Shown here one piece after another: positions 47,101-57,790 of a stretch of DNA of 64,000 nucleotides. The notes beneath the pieces were generated by a model. The model saw nothing but the letters and a program-made list of their open reading frames with translations. It had not been told where the DNA came from and did no database searches. This DNA comes from Dermatemys mawii (lineage: Eukaryota; Chordata; Testudines; Dermatemydidae), in NCBI GenBank assembly GCA_007922305.1, contig ML677374.1, forward strand, positions 6,211,991-6,275,990, in the 5' to 3' direction. The stretch's first letter is position 1, and each line of letters starts with the position of its first letter. Both the position numbers and the translations under genes were made by a program.

Positions 47101-47869
47101 AGGAAGTGCTTAGATCCCATGGTACTGTGGGCTAAAACTCTGAGAGAGATGTCACCAGATATTCCTGCAATGGATGTGGGAGATGTGAGAGAGAAATATT
47201 GCCATTTCAAACTGACATTAGCAAAGTGGCAGCAGGAATGAATTTGACCCCATCCAAATCCCCAAGGAAGTGGAGAAGGAAAAATCAGGGCTGCCTTTTA
47301 TAAGTGCTGGTGACTGAGTCATTGCACAGAACGGGGAGAGGCACAAAAGAAAGCTGAGACAGCACTTGCTACCCTTGACGTTTGCCTGATGCCAGTCTCC
47401 TCCCATTTTTGTATAGCACAGCTATGGCTGAAGGTCTCATAGACTGGTACCCAAGAGCTGATAGGCAAAGATAAGATGCAAGCTTTCAGTGGCTGTTTTG
47501 TTTTGCAAGTACAGTATAAGAGCCCTGGCCTTTGAGACCTGTATGTTTTACCATAATGGTCTTTGCTGTAGCTCTGAATTAATCTTTGTTTCTGTAGCAC
47601 TTTTTCTAGTAAGTCGGCTTTGTCCACATCTAATTCCCCAAAGAATTTCCTCCAAATTTACTAACTCAATAAAATCAGCCACCATTTTGTTTTACCGGAG
47701 AAGTTCTATGAGTTGGTTTTTGACTCGTTCTCCTTGCCTGTTCTTATAATTCCTTTAGTAGTGATGTTTCTGATTTGGATGAGTGGGCGTGCACCTCTGA
47801 GGCAAAACCCTGCACGTGGGAATTTAAAATTTAGTTTGTCAGTTACTGCATGAAACTGGCTTCTTGTGA
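44183..47869. other. Non-coding unique sequence
   Basis: About 3.7 kb with no recognised repeat family or exon. Many short open frames on both strands (up to about 108 codons) lack domains and splice context. Confidence 0.55.
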
Positions 47870-48072
47870 ACACTCTAGCCCTGTGCTCTGAGGATGGCCT
47901 GGTGGAAACTCCCAGAAGAACTCTGTGGTGATTCATGTTTCTATATGGATATTTCTCTGGTGGTGGGAGTGATTTGCGCCTTGTGCCTCGAGGGTGGGTG
48001 AAATTCTGTGGCCTGTGCAGGAGATCTGACCTGATGAGCACAATGGCCTCTTCTGGCCTTCAAAATGGAGGA
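47870..48072 (+). repeat. CR1 LINE 3' end
   Basis: GATGGCCTGGTGGAAACTCC, AAATTCTGTGGCCTGTGCAG, GAGATCTGACCTGATGAGC, ACAATGGCCTCTTCTGGCC and TTCAAAATGG follow the sauropsid CR1 3' end in plus orientation (consensus 'GGAGGTCAGACTAGATGATC...GTCCCTTCTGGCC'). No reverse transcriptase remains. Confidence 0.85.
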
Positions 48073-48253
48073 GACTGTGACCCAAAGAGAACCTTTTGGG
48101 TGGGAATGAGAGAGAGGTGAAATTAAAAGGCTAAAAAGGGACAATGTTTCAGGGATGTTTGGCTACCACTTTTTCAATTGGGTCTACTGCAAATGCTTTC
48201 CCATTAGTGCTTTTCCTGTAAAGAAATGTCTGTAGTGACCCCAGGGCTGTTAT

Positions 48254-48279
48254 GGGATGGTGGGGGTGGAGGGGTGGGG
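48254..48279 (+). other. G-quadruplex-capable motif
   Basis: G-runs at 48254-48256, 48262-48266, 48271-48274 and 48276-48279 are separated by loops of 5, 4 and 1 bases. Confidence 0.75.
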
Positions 48280-48639
48280 TCATGTGACATGAGAGTAGGT
48301 GGAGATACAAGACAGGGTCTCCACAAAGGTGTGGTCCAATGTGAGGAAACTTTCAGGAACCCTGAGCTTAGTGAAAAGTCATTTTGTTTCATTTCTGTCC
48401 CAGCACTAACTAGCTATAATGTCAATAGATGGACTGGGTAGGTTGGAGAGCGTGATTTCAGGGCTGTGATTGCTAGGCGGATGATATTTAAGGCGATAAA
48501 TGTAGTGTGGGGTGATACCCATTTGTAATAATTTGGTTCCATTTGGACTGGAGATCAGCAGCTCTACAGTGATTGTGTAAATTATAATGGTACTAAAACT
48601 CAGTGGCAATAAGCTCCCCAAATTTATTTGCACTCGTCA

Positions 48640-48900
48640 GCTGGCAGTTTCATTTACAGCGAGGAAACTTTCACCGTGGATCAGATCTTTTTAATATTTC
48701 CTCATAACTTCCCAGTGACAATCAGCTTTTCCATTAGGAGAGATCAGACAGATAAGTAATACTGAGAGATCTGCATGAATACCAAGTCATTCATTAGCAG
48801 CAATGCCACTGTGATGAATGCTGAATGAATTGACAGTGAGGGGACACTGAAAATTAAAGGTTATTCTAAGTTCATTAACTTCTATATTCCCTTCTATAAC
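48640..48900. promoter_or_regulatory. Repeat-poor block, candidate conserved non-coding element
   Basis: Balanced sequence with no repeat words and several dense, non-simple motifs, for example CATTAGCAGCAATGCCACTG and TGATGAATGCTGAATGAATT. The assignment is by texture; a cross-species alignment is the only real test. Confidence 0.28.
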
Positions 48901-49394
48901 AAAGCCTTTCATGAGATCAGCCTTTGCCTCTTAAACTGGGTCTCCTTGTCTCCTAATTTAAAACATATTAACATTGTTTAACTATTTCCCCTCCTTTTAA
49001 AAAAGAGTGTGTGTATGTAGTACTCATGAAAGTGGATGGTACTGGGTAGCTGGAGAGACCTATGCATGATTGTGAACAGCTGCCAGGATGGCTTTCCTTC
49101 ATGCACCTCTGCCAATGTACTCCTGTCATGATTTGCGTTACCTCTTGCTGTTCTAATCCCAGGTTTCTTTCTCGCAGAGACTGATTAGAGGGGAAGAGGG
49201 GTGGTTTTTGTTCCTAGGCTATGGACAAGAAGCCTTTAAGTACCAGAACAAGACCTGAAAATTCATTTCACTCATGTCTCAGAATGTCTAAGTAAGTCTG
49301 TGATTGTTCATTAAATCATTATACCAAGTGACCCTTGTGTTGCTATCAAAGTGACCAGCTGGGGGCCATTGCAGCTGGTTGCAAATTAGAGCCT

Positions 49395-49710
49395 CTCAAG
49401 TCATAATGAGGCCTTGCATGTATTTTATTTCCATTTTGCAGATGGGGAAACTGAGGCACAGAGTGGCTAACGCCCATCTTTTCCAAAGCATCCACTTGGT
49501 TTAGGTAGCCTAATTTTGGGGGGCCAGACTGAGAGGGCGAGGACCCGAATTGAGTCAGTTGAAGTTCTGGGTTGTTGGCATTTCTGCTGTCTCGAGTTGG
49601 GAATCTCAAATTTTAAATCTAATTGACGTTGCTGAATGGCCACGGAAGACGTTGGTGTCACAGCTAGGGTTAGAATTCAGGAGTTCCTGGCTCTAGTCCA
49701 ATGATCAGTC
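49395..49710 (-). repeat. MIR/CORE-SINE, reversed, apparently interrupted
   Basis: TTCCATTTTGCAGATGGGGA, AACTGAGGCACAGAGTGGCT (core, 49430-49470) and ACAGCTAGGGTTAGAATTCA, GGAGTTCCTGGCTCTAGTCC (head, 49660-49700) are both MIR in reverse. They are separated by about 190 bp, whereas the consensus spacing is a few tens of bases. An unidentified insertion probably occupies 49473-49655. Confidence 0.75.
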
Positions 49711-50181
49711 CAGGAGACTGTTCATTATGATGAATTAGTGATATTGTATTCAGTGAATATTGATATTCAGTGTTTCATAAACATTTACAATTACATTGCC
49801 AGATTACATTGCTGAGCAGAAGAGAATTTTTTGTTAGCCCTAACACCTGCAGTAATAGCAGAGGAAATGTAAAACAACAGGCAACGCGGGTGATACAGTC
49901 TTGCTTAGTCATTGCTTTCTTTAGCTGGCCCGTGGTGTATGACTAGCCGTCTCGTCGGGGTTATGGGTCTCTTGGGTTGGTCTGCAGGGCGAAGAGCAAG
50001 AACCATTGATGTTGCGCTTTTTGTTGCAGAGCCTGAGTCCATGTTCCTACAGGGAGGGGGAGAGAAAGGAAGCATCACTTTTTTTTTCTCTACATGAATT
50101 AATTTGTTTAGCTTCTTAACCTATGAGCCAGAAGAATTCTCAGAGAGTGGCGGAGATTGAGGGATGGGTGTGTGAGAGAAA

Positions 50182-50217
<36 letters not shown>

Positions 50218-50599
50218 AATGATCATTTGAATGATCAAATATCCTTGTGCATTTTTGCACTGGAAAGTTATGCTGGTGGCGGAAGGGGAGAGGTTAAACT
50301 GAGGCAGAAAAGTTTGTGTCAGCCTTTTTCGATTTCTCCCTGCCAGAATCGCCACCTCCTTTTTCCTCCTCCTCCCCCGATTTTGGAAGAAGGAGGTTTG
50401 CTGTCTTTGTATTTTAACTGTAGCAAAAAGATTAAATTGTTTACGAGCTCAGAGCCCTGGCTGCCTGGATGAGCTGCAAGAGACAAAGATAGACATTCTA
50501 ATTCTCTGGTGTACTTTGTGCTTCCGTCCCCCCGTGCTGCCACTAATTCTTTTATCTGGCCCCAACACTCCAGGCATTATGTGCATTCATAAAAAAAAA
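49711..50599. other. Non-coding with (GT)15 tract
   Basis: A GT microsatellite lies at 50184-50213. A T-run (50082-50089) and an A-run (50591-50600) are also present. No exon or named repeat. Confidence 0.55.
50184..50213. repeat. (GT)15 microsatellite
   Basis: Fifteen uninterrupted GT units, followed by TTTGCAATGATC. AGAGAAAAA precedes it. Confidence 0.95.
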
Positions 50600-51300
50600 A
50601 ACCCTAACTGAAGCAGGCAAAATTACTGTTCTCTGCGCTGTACCTCCGATAACAATCTCTTGAATACTGATTACCTTTTCTTCCCCCCCAACACAAAGCG
50701 ACCAACACAAGTTGGTCTTTAACCCTTTATCTTTAGCAAGCAGAAAGACACGAGGAACATCTTACTCAGTTGGAAAAAAAATAGCATACAGAAGAATTAC
50801 TGTTATCTCCTAGCCAGAAGAGGAACAGCAGAGATAAGAAAAGCCTGAAGAATTAAAAGGAACGTTGCATTTGGGCTGTAAATTCATGCTGAAGTCGGTT
50901 CTATTTGTCTGTCACTGGGGTTCATAATTTTTCGAGGTTGTTTTGATAGACTTATTGTGAAGACTGCATAGAAAACTCATCAGCATTTGTTGCCTCTGAG
51001 CATTATTGTCAGTGGTAACCGCATGGTTATAGACTGGAGGAAGATAATGGTTGAAGTATAAAGGAGATAAAGGCAAAACCTCTTCTCATTAAGGGCTATC
51101 TGCACCTCTGCAGACTCCACAGTATTGAGTGACGGGCGCTAGTGCATTGGGCATAAATTATAGCAAAAAAACTAAAGGCAGCATCATTATTTTGAAAAAG
51201 TTATAATGACATGCCACAAGCTTAAGACCTATTTACTCCAAAGCCTGACAATAAATATAAAGAGAGCTTTACTCTGGAGTGACCAGCACTGGCTCTCTAT
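50600..51300. promoter_or_regulatory. Repeat-poor block, candidate conserved non-coding element
   Basis: About 700 bp with no recognised repeat and only short homopolymers. It contains motif-rich parts such as GATAACAATCTCTTGAATAC (a SOX-like AACAAT core) and GCATTATTGTCAGTGGTAAC. This is the longest block of this texture in the window. It is a guess from sequence look only. Confidence 0.32.
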
Positions 51301-51949
51301 TGATTGTATTGCCTGCACACATCTGTCTGCAGGTAGAATATAGCTCCCAACTTCAGGCACTTTGTAGAAGGGGAAGCTCTGAAAGTTTTATTGCTTTAAA
51401 ACGCCTGATTATCTCTCACTGAATAACAACCTCCAGGGAGTGCTAGAAAGAGAGCCATCCTTGCTACAAATCTTTATGGTGGGGCGGGGTGGGGAATGCC
51501 TGGTTTTGTTTCCATTGGAACTTCTGTTGGGAAAACATCTGTGAATATTAGTCTAGAGTGATGAGTGGGGGGAAAATAAAACTAACTCTCAAGTATGGAG
51601 GTTGTGGCCTGGGACATTTCAGCAGTTTGCACATCAGCCACACATCAGAGGCCAAAGCTATCTGCAAACCATGGGCTTTCACCTTGGGAGGTTTTAATCC
51701 AAAACCAATTATGTTTAAGAAGAACGTAGTCGTTCTTTAAAGTTGTGCCCAGAGCACCCATGAGGCAAGGAAGTTGTAGTGCTCTATAGCTGGGATTCCA
51801 CTGCAGAGTGGAATTCCCTTCCATCAAGATAATTAACTGGGCTGCCACTTATTTTCATTTTCCTTCCCATTCAAGCCAGCTCTGTAATAGGAGCACAATT
51901 CTTACAGTGTTTAACTTTTTAAGTCAAGCTCATAATAATAGATTGCACA
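51301..51949. other. Non-coding, nothing recognised
   Basis: Average composition, with GGGGCGGGGTGGGG at 51481-51494 (three G-runs only). No exon or named repeat. Confidence 0.5.
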
Positions 51950-52130
51950 CCAATCGCATCTTCATGGTGCTTTATAAATATGAATGAATTTCCAATACCC
52001 CTGTGAAGTAGATAGCTGCTATTTTTATAACTGGAGAAACTGAGGCACAGAAATTGACACACCTTGGACGAGTGTCAGTTGGTGGCAGAGCCAGGAATAG
52101 CATCCAAAGAACCTAACTCTGTGTCATGCT
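51950..52130 (-). repeat. MIR/CORE-SINE, reversed
   Basis: CATCTTCATGGTGCTTTATAA, ACCCCTGTGAAGTAGATAGC, ACTGGAGAAACTGAGGCACA, TTGACACACCTTGGACGAG and GTGGCAGAGCCAGGAATAG give the reverse MIR order. The head is only partly present. Confidence 0.82.
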
Positions 52131-52602
52131 TTAATAAGCAAATTTTTTAGTGCTTGTAAAAGGTGCTGGATTTGCGATCCTGTCTGAATCCTCTGTCCAT
52201 ATGGCACAGGCAGTGAATGGTTCCACACATTGCTCCGCCATTGTGCAGCAAGCATGACTTAATGGACAGTCTCTGAACTGGCTTCTGACCTCTAGTCTCA
52301 ATGGCCCATTCATGATAGATGCTCCGCTAGATGCCCCACAAGGACACCATTTGTGGTTTGTGGCAGGTTGGTTTTTGAATAAGGACGCTAGTCTATGCGG
52401 TACTGACTGGAGGCCTTTTTGGGTGAACCACGTCTGCTGTGGACAATTGAAATAGATCTTCAGATGTGGTATCTGGGAGCCATTGAGTAGACTCCCATAG
52501 TAAAGTGCCTTTAGCAAAGAATTGCTTCCAGATTTGTTTTTTGGCAGGGCAGTCGCTATGGTGATGCGATTAGTCTCAACAGCCTGAAGTTAACTCTCTT
52601 TT
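52131..52602. other. Non-coding, nothing recognised
   Basis: Unique-looking sequence with a 128-codon minus-strand frame (52131-52517) that shows no domain. Confidence 0.5.
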
Positions 52603-52876
52603 GGCCCTGGTCTACACTAGGAGGGGGATCGACCTAAGATACGCAACTTCAGCTACGAGAATAACGTAGCTGAAGTTGACGTATTTAGATCAACTTACCG
52701 TGGCATCTTCACGGCTCTGAGTCGACTGCTGTCACTTCCCCATTGATTCCGCCTGCACCTCTCACGGCAGTGGAGTACCAGAGTCGACAGGAGAGCACTT
52801 GAGGACTGATCTATCGTATCTAGACTAGATGCAATAAATCAACCCCCGATAGATCGCAATCTGCTACCCTTGGGGT
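52603..52876 (+). mobile_element. GGTCTACACT-family DNA element, fullest copy
   Basis: Starts GGCCCTGGTCTACACTAG, then GATCGACCTAAGATACGC. It has a hairpin at 52644-52678 with perfect 14-bp arms (CAACTTCAGCTACG / CGTAGCTGAAGTTG). The right part carries GTATCTAGACTAGATGC and CCCCCGATAGATCGC, matching the reversed fragment at 11222-11303. The right terminus has decayed (CTGCTACCC) and no target duplication is clear. It has no coding capacity and is a non-autonomous family that I know as abundant in turtles. Confidence 0.88.
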
Positions 52877-53109
52877 GTTTGGCAAATGACTATAAAGGCA
52901 ACAAGACAACCTTGGCATCCCCTCTTATCGTCACTTCAAACCCTGGACCTCTTACAGTCACTTCAAAGTTAACAAAAAGGAATTACTGATCTTTTCTTCC
53001 TGCACACTGTCACTGTTGATAACATCACAGTCTCTCAGGACCATCTTTGACTGCTCCTTGTTCCTTATCCTGTCTGAACTAGAGACTTTTTAAAGTAGGC
53101 GGCACAAAA

Positions 53110-53212
53110 AGACTAGGGAACAAACCTTCATTGGAAGGAACTGGAATAGATGACCTTGTGAGGCCTTCTCCACCTCAAAGACCAGGTTGCTGCCTAGTTA
53201 TTCTGTGAATTT
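53110..53212 (+). repeat. CR1-like LINE 3' end, decayed
   Basis: GGAAGGAACTGGAATAGATG, ACCTTGTGAGGCCTTCTCC, then GCTGCCTAGTTATTCTGTG. This matches the CR1 3' terminus 'CTGGACTAGATGACCTCCTGAGGTCCCTTCC...ATTCTATG' in plus orientation. Confidence 0.7.
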
Positions 53213-53529
53213 AAAGTTTGAACCAATGTGCTAGAGCAAAACTGCCTTAATTATCCCTCAGAATAAGAATCTGATCTATATTAGGAGAAACAGGGATAGG
53301 TAGGAGGTTGTGGATTGTACACTGAATCCTTCACTAATGAGCATCTCTAAAAGGAAAATTCCTGGCTTAAACAACTGCTTTTAAAGTAATCTCACGTGGC
53401 TCTGTGCACAATTTTCATTCCACTTTTAGTCAAATACTTGACTCTGTGTAGTATTTGCTGGTGACCCTGTAAAACAGATTAATAAGCCTCCTTCCTCCCT
53501 TCAAGGTAGGATGGATAATTTTGTCCTAA

Positions 53530-53705
53530 GACACTAAACTGGGACCCAGGACCCAGTGACTCCAGTGCCTGGCCCTGCCACTGAGTCCCTGTGTAACCTT
53601 GCCACTTATCCCCAAATTACAGATTAAGGTTAATAATTCTTCCCTGGTTCACAAGGACGGATTGTGAGCACACTTGTGAGGCACTGAAACACTGCAATGA
53701 TGGGG
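53530..53705 (+). repeat. MIR/CORE-SINE, diverged
   Basis: ACTGGGACCCAGGACCCAGT, GCCTGGCCCTGCCACTGAGT, CCCTGTGTAACCTTGCCACT, and later GTGAGGCACTGAAACACTGC follow the MIR order. The 'CCTCAGTTTCC' core is replaced by CCCCAAATTACAGATTAAGG. Confidence 0.65.
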
Positions 53706-55904
53706 GCTAATGTGAGAATGCAGATAGGCTTCACTGTGTTAACAATAAAGCAGGTAACCATCACGGGAATTACTCAGTAGAATTCAAAACTGGACAATTC
53801 AATAGAATGATCATGAATTCGTGGATTTATTAAAATTAAAATAGAGATCTCTCCATTATCTCCCAGTGTTCCAAACCTCTCTCATTTCCGATCATATCTA
53901 CCATGCTATCAGAAATCCAGCTGACACCTCCAAAAATAAAGATCTTTGAAACCTAGGGAACAGTATATAGAGCCAGGCCCAGGGTTTAGGGATAACTTGG
54001 ATCTGTTGGGGAAAGAAAGGCACTTTTTTTACATTTATTGATCCCCTTTTTATTTAAGGTTTGAATGTATAGAAAATTGTAGCCTCCCTGTTTTACCATG
54101 TGGGTTTAGCTCAACTGCTCCCAAATTGATGGCTAGCAGTGTGTTGACACATCTATAATTCTAGCAGAGAATTATTGGGGAAATGTAAATGTTGATTTGA
54201 TTTCTTAGGTTTCCTTGTGAAATTGGGTCTGGGCTACAGAGTGCTAAGTAGGAGGCAAAGCTGTTGCAAAGGATTTGGAGGTCGCTCTGTCATTGCCATC
54301 CTCTTGCGGATAACTGAGAGTCTTACTGCAACAGAAGATGATCCAAAGTGGTGGTTCAGATCCAGTTTAAATTCAGACTTTAGGGTTCAGACTCACTGTT
54401 GAATCTGAACTAGGAATCTGCGTGATGAATCAAGGGACAGCATAAGCCCGTCTGTGTACTACTGGGAGATTCAGTTGCTGAGCATGATTCTTACTAATGA
54501 AGGGAATAGGAGCCGGGCTGCTATGAGAAATTTGGGACCGATTCTCCTTTGTTATGCCAGTGCATTCTGTTTGATGCACTACTGTAAGTTAGATGAGAAT
54601 TTGGATGCTTGGATGGTAGGTTTAAAACTAATACCTCAAACTCAATGGGAAATTCAAGAATTTACTGGCCACACCCCTCCTAGATTGATTGGGCAGTTGA
54701 GGCAAGATTGCTTTGCATACACAGTGGTTCTCATTTTTCCAGGCTGGGCTTTCTGAGTTGGTGATAACCCTGACCAGAAATGACTTGTCTTTATGGAGCA
54801 TTGTCACACTGAACACAGGTACTGACCTCAGTAGAACTATTTCCATTTTATCATGTGAAACACCAGCAATGATATCTACCTTATGGCTCCCAGATTATAA
54901 TATCCACTCCTTACCAGTGCCTGTACAAGCCTTCCATTTAGGCTCACAATAAATATAAACACAGTTGCAGTAATATTTCATTTGTTGATGGCATAGCGGT
55001 GGTTTTTGACTATATAAATCAGACTTTAGAAAAGGAATACAGCATTGTGACTGACTGACTAAATAAAGAAATGCAAATGTAAAAGTCCTTACAAATAATA
55101 ATAATAATAAAGCTGCTTTTGAATGGACATTCAGGATCAACTGGAAAACACTGCACTCTTGGTGTGAATAGGAGAAATCAGTTGGGCGCAGCATGCAGGC
55201 GAGTTCCTGATAAACTAATGCTCCTTCACACAATTTACAATCCAACTGAATTCATTTGCATGACAAAATTGGCTCGGGTATTCATGTGTTGCAGCAAGAC
55301 AAGTGTAACATTGCAAAGAACAAGTAACCATGGGGAAGGTTAATGCAGACAATAAGGAAATACAATGACATGAATTGGGTTCGTCTTTTGCCAACCTCTT
55401 ATCGGAAAGAGAAAAATAACAGCCCCCTTCTTCCTTGTTCCTGAATAAAAGAGTTGTTTCATGGAGAGGAAAGTGAGGGAAGAGGAGAAATGTGCAACGT
55501 TGACAAATAAAGATCTATAATTCCATCATTTTACAGCAGGTTATGGGAGGTGGGGGTTGAAGGGAGAGGTTCAATTATGAAGGAAGAACATGGGTTGGTG
55601 ATGTGAAGCGTGTTTAGCTAATCCAGCCCTGAAGACATGTGGTTGGTAACTGAACCATCAGTTAAGTGTTTTGAGTAGCCAAAGCCATTGTGTCAAATTC
55701 TTCTCTGTTACACTAGTGGAAGTCCATGGAGGGGTGAGGTTGCAGAAACCACATGGGCTGCACCAGCATAACCAGGAGAAGAATTTGTCCTGTTGTGGAG
55801 CAGAGTTTCAGATGACCTCAGCCCTCACAATCGGAGGCAGATTTTCAGACCAGCACACCGCACGTTAAATGCTGGCTTCTTTGGGAAATCTGGTCACAAA
55901 GGTT
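53706..55904. other. Non-coding unique sequence
   Basis: About 2.2 kb without a named repeat, apart from an (AAT)n tract at 55094-55110. An approximate inverted word pair GGTTCAGATCCAG / GTTGAATCTGAAC flanks 54354-54412. No exon recognised. Confidence 0.5.
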
Positions 55905-56035
55905 TCTCCTGGGTGCTTAGCGCTTTTGAAAACCTGGCTGGTGTTTAGGTACCAGAGTGTTAGCTGAGCTCTTCTGAACATCTAGCCTTGGTTTTGGGTG
56001 CTGAATATTTCAAAATCTGGATTACTAGGCAGCTT
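55905..56035. repeat. Foldback element, TTTTGAAAACCTGG family
   Basis: GGTGCTTAGCGCTTTTGAAA, ACCTGGCTGGTGTTTAGG, and later TTTTGGGTGCTGAATATTTC, AAAATCTGG. It resembles the 'TTGAAAATC' family at 8295-8396. The arms are imperfect. Confidence 0.45.
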
Positions 56036-56628
56036 TCAGGAAGGGCTTTTTTTGGGAGGGGGAGGGTGTTGTTTTTCCCCCTCTCACACACATTTCTGTT
56101 GGCAGATGGACCGAAAGAGTCTTGCTAAATCTCACTGTTGAAAGGGTTGGGAGATGTCTCACTTTTTTTTTTTTTGAAGCTGTGAGCCCTTGGCCTGGAT
56201 AGGAAGCAACAGGCAACAATAAAAACCTAATTGTGCAGGTCAGTGTCCTGTGTGACTGGGAAATCATGAGAAGGGAAATGCAAAAGTCATTGCCACGACT
56301 TGAACTCAGAGCACCCCCAGGATTTGAGACCAAGAACTCTCCCAGGAAAGCTCTAGCTTCCTGTTCTCCACTAATCTGATGAAAAGGATGTTTGTCACTG
56401 AATGGAACATCACTTATGGTAGCAGGGAACAGGACTAATACCATACTGAGGGAAAGGTGTTCACATTCCCTTGTAGTCTGGGTTTCCCTGTCTCATTCTT
56501 TAAGATCACATTGAACTGGAGGACAGGAGAACAAGAGTTTTTGAGCCACTTTCTCCCAGTTCCACCTCCTCCCCCAATGTATAGTTGGGCTTTTGCCTTT
56601 GTTCATCCTTTGGAGTCATCCTCTAACC
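56036..56628. other. Non-coding, nothing recognised
   Basis: Unique-looking sequence with a T14 run at about 56163-56176. A 139-codon minus-strand frame (56025-56444) shows no domain. Confidence 0.5.
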
Positions 56629-56939
56629 CAGGGGTTGGCAACCTTTCAGAAGCGGTGCGCTGATTCTTCATTTCTTCACTCTCATTTAAGGTTTTGTGTG
56701 CCAGTAATACATTTTAACATTTTTAGAAGGTCTCTTTCTATAAGTCTTTAATATATAAATAAACTATTGTTGTATGTAAAGTTAATAAGGTTCTTAAAAT
56801 GTTTAAGAGGCTTTATTTAAAATTAAATTAAAATGCAGAGCCCCCCAGACCAGTAGCCAGGACCCGGGCAGTGTGTGTGCCACTGAAAATCAGCTTGTGT
56901 GCCACCTTCAGCACCCATGCCATAGGTTGCCTACCCCTG
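56629..56939. mobile_element. hAT-like mini-transposon, 311 bp
   Basis: The termini are CAGGGGTTGGCAACC and GGTTGCCTACCCCTG, inverted repeats differing at one of 15 positions. The target duplication is CTCTAACC (56621-56628) against CTCTAGCC (56940-56947), 7 of 8 identical. The interior holds GTGTGCCAGTAATACATTTT and AAGGTCTCTTTCTATAAGTC. I recall this family as common in turtles. No transposase frame. Confidence 0.92.
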
Positions 56940-56947
56940 CTCTAGCC

Positions 56948-57539
56948 ATGAAAGACTCTCCCGGACTGGAATAGGTTTCCAGCTCTTTCCCGCTCTCAGT
57001 AACTGCTTGGAGCCTTTGAACGCTGTGAGCTGAGGAGCATGACATTTGCCATCACACACGTTGCTCCATATGACACTTGCATAGAGAATCAGGATATTTT
57101 GTGGCATGCAGGTGCTGCTTTTCTTGGTGGGTGCCAGAGACCTTTAGGGCATCAAAGTAGCTCGTGTATGGTTTATTTTAGAGGGATCCTGGCTTCCATG
57201 CTGCAGCGCTTTGGTGTACCACTTCTGATGACCTGTAGAAAGGATTCAAGCAAGGTCACATTCTGCCATCACTTCTCCCATGTGGCCATAGCCTGCAGCT
57301 AGCACGTGGTTTGTTACAGTCACTGGTGTCTGCTCAAGGTAAGGCCAACTTTGCAGGGAGTGACATTCATCAGCGTTGAGGTGTGCAGGAGGAGCTGTGT
57401 GTGTGGTTCTGACATTTACATCTACCTACAATCTCACTGGAATCTGGGCTTTTCTTGCTCATTTGAGGAGCGTTAAGACATTCAACCACCCATCAAGCTG
57501 TAAATACAAAAGTGTGTGTGTATTATAACATTTGTAAGT
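56948..57539. other. Non-coding, nothing recognised
   Basis: No repeat, exon or RNA gene recognised. An 87-codon plus-strand frame at 57039-57302 has no domain. Confidence 0.5.
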
Positions 57540-57790
57540 CAGCAGATGGCTGAGCAGCCACTGTAGTGTAATGACAGTTAGGAAACCTGAGTTATACCTG
57601 TATTTTCATAGATTTCCTGAGTGACTTTCGAAAGCCACTTTGCTTCTGTGTGCCCCAGTTTCCTCCTCTACAGAATTGGGATAATGTTACCTTCCTGTTC
57701 TCTACAAGCATGTCGAGGCAAAACTAACAGATGTTAGCAAAATGTGTTAAGTTGTTCCAATGGGAGAAGCTATAGAAATGCAAATTCTTA
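57540..57790 (+). repeat. MIR/CORE-SINE, near full length
   Basis: CACTGTAGTGTAATGACAGT (head), CCTGAGTGACTTTCGAAAGC, GTGTGCCCCAGTTTCCTCCT, CTACAGAATTGGGATAATGT, CAAGCATGTCGAGGCAAAAC and a final TGCAAATTCTTATTCC follow the MIR order. Confidence 0.82.

Larger units (their letters stand above)
48073..49394. other. Non-coding; G4 motif and repeat-poor block
   Basis: Holds a G-quadruplex motif at 48254-48279 and a repeat-poor block at 48640-48900. The rest is unremarkable AT-rich sequence with no recognised exon. Confidence 0.55.

Noticed and set aside
51481..51494. G-quadruplex motif
   Set aside because: Only three G-runs of four bases are contiguous; a fourth nearby run is missing.
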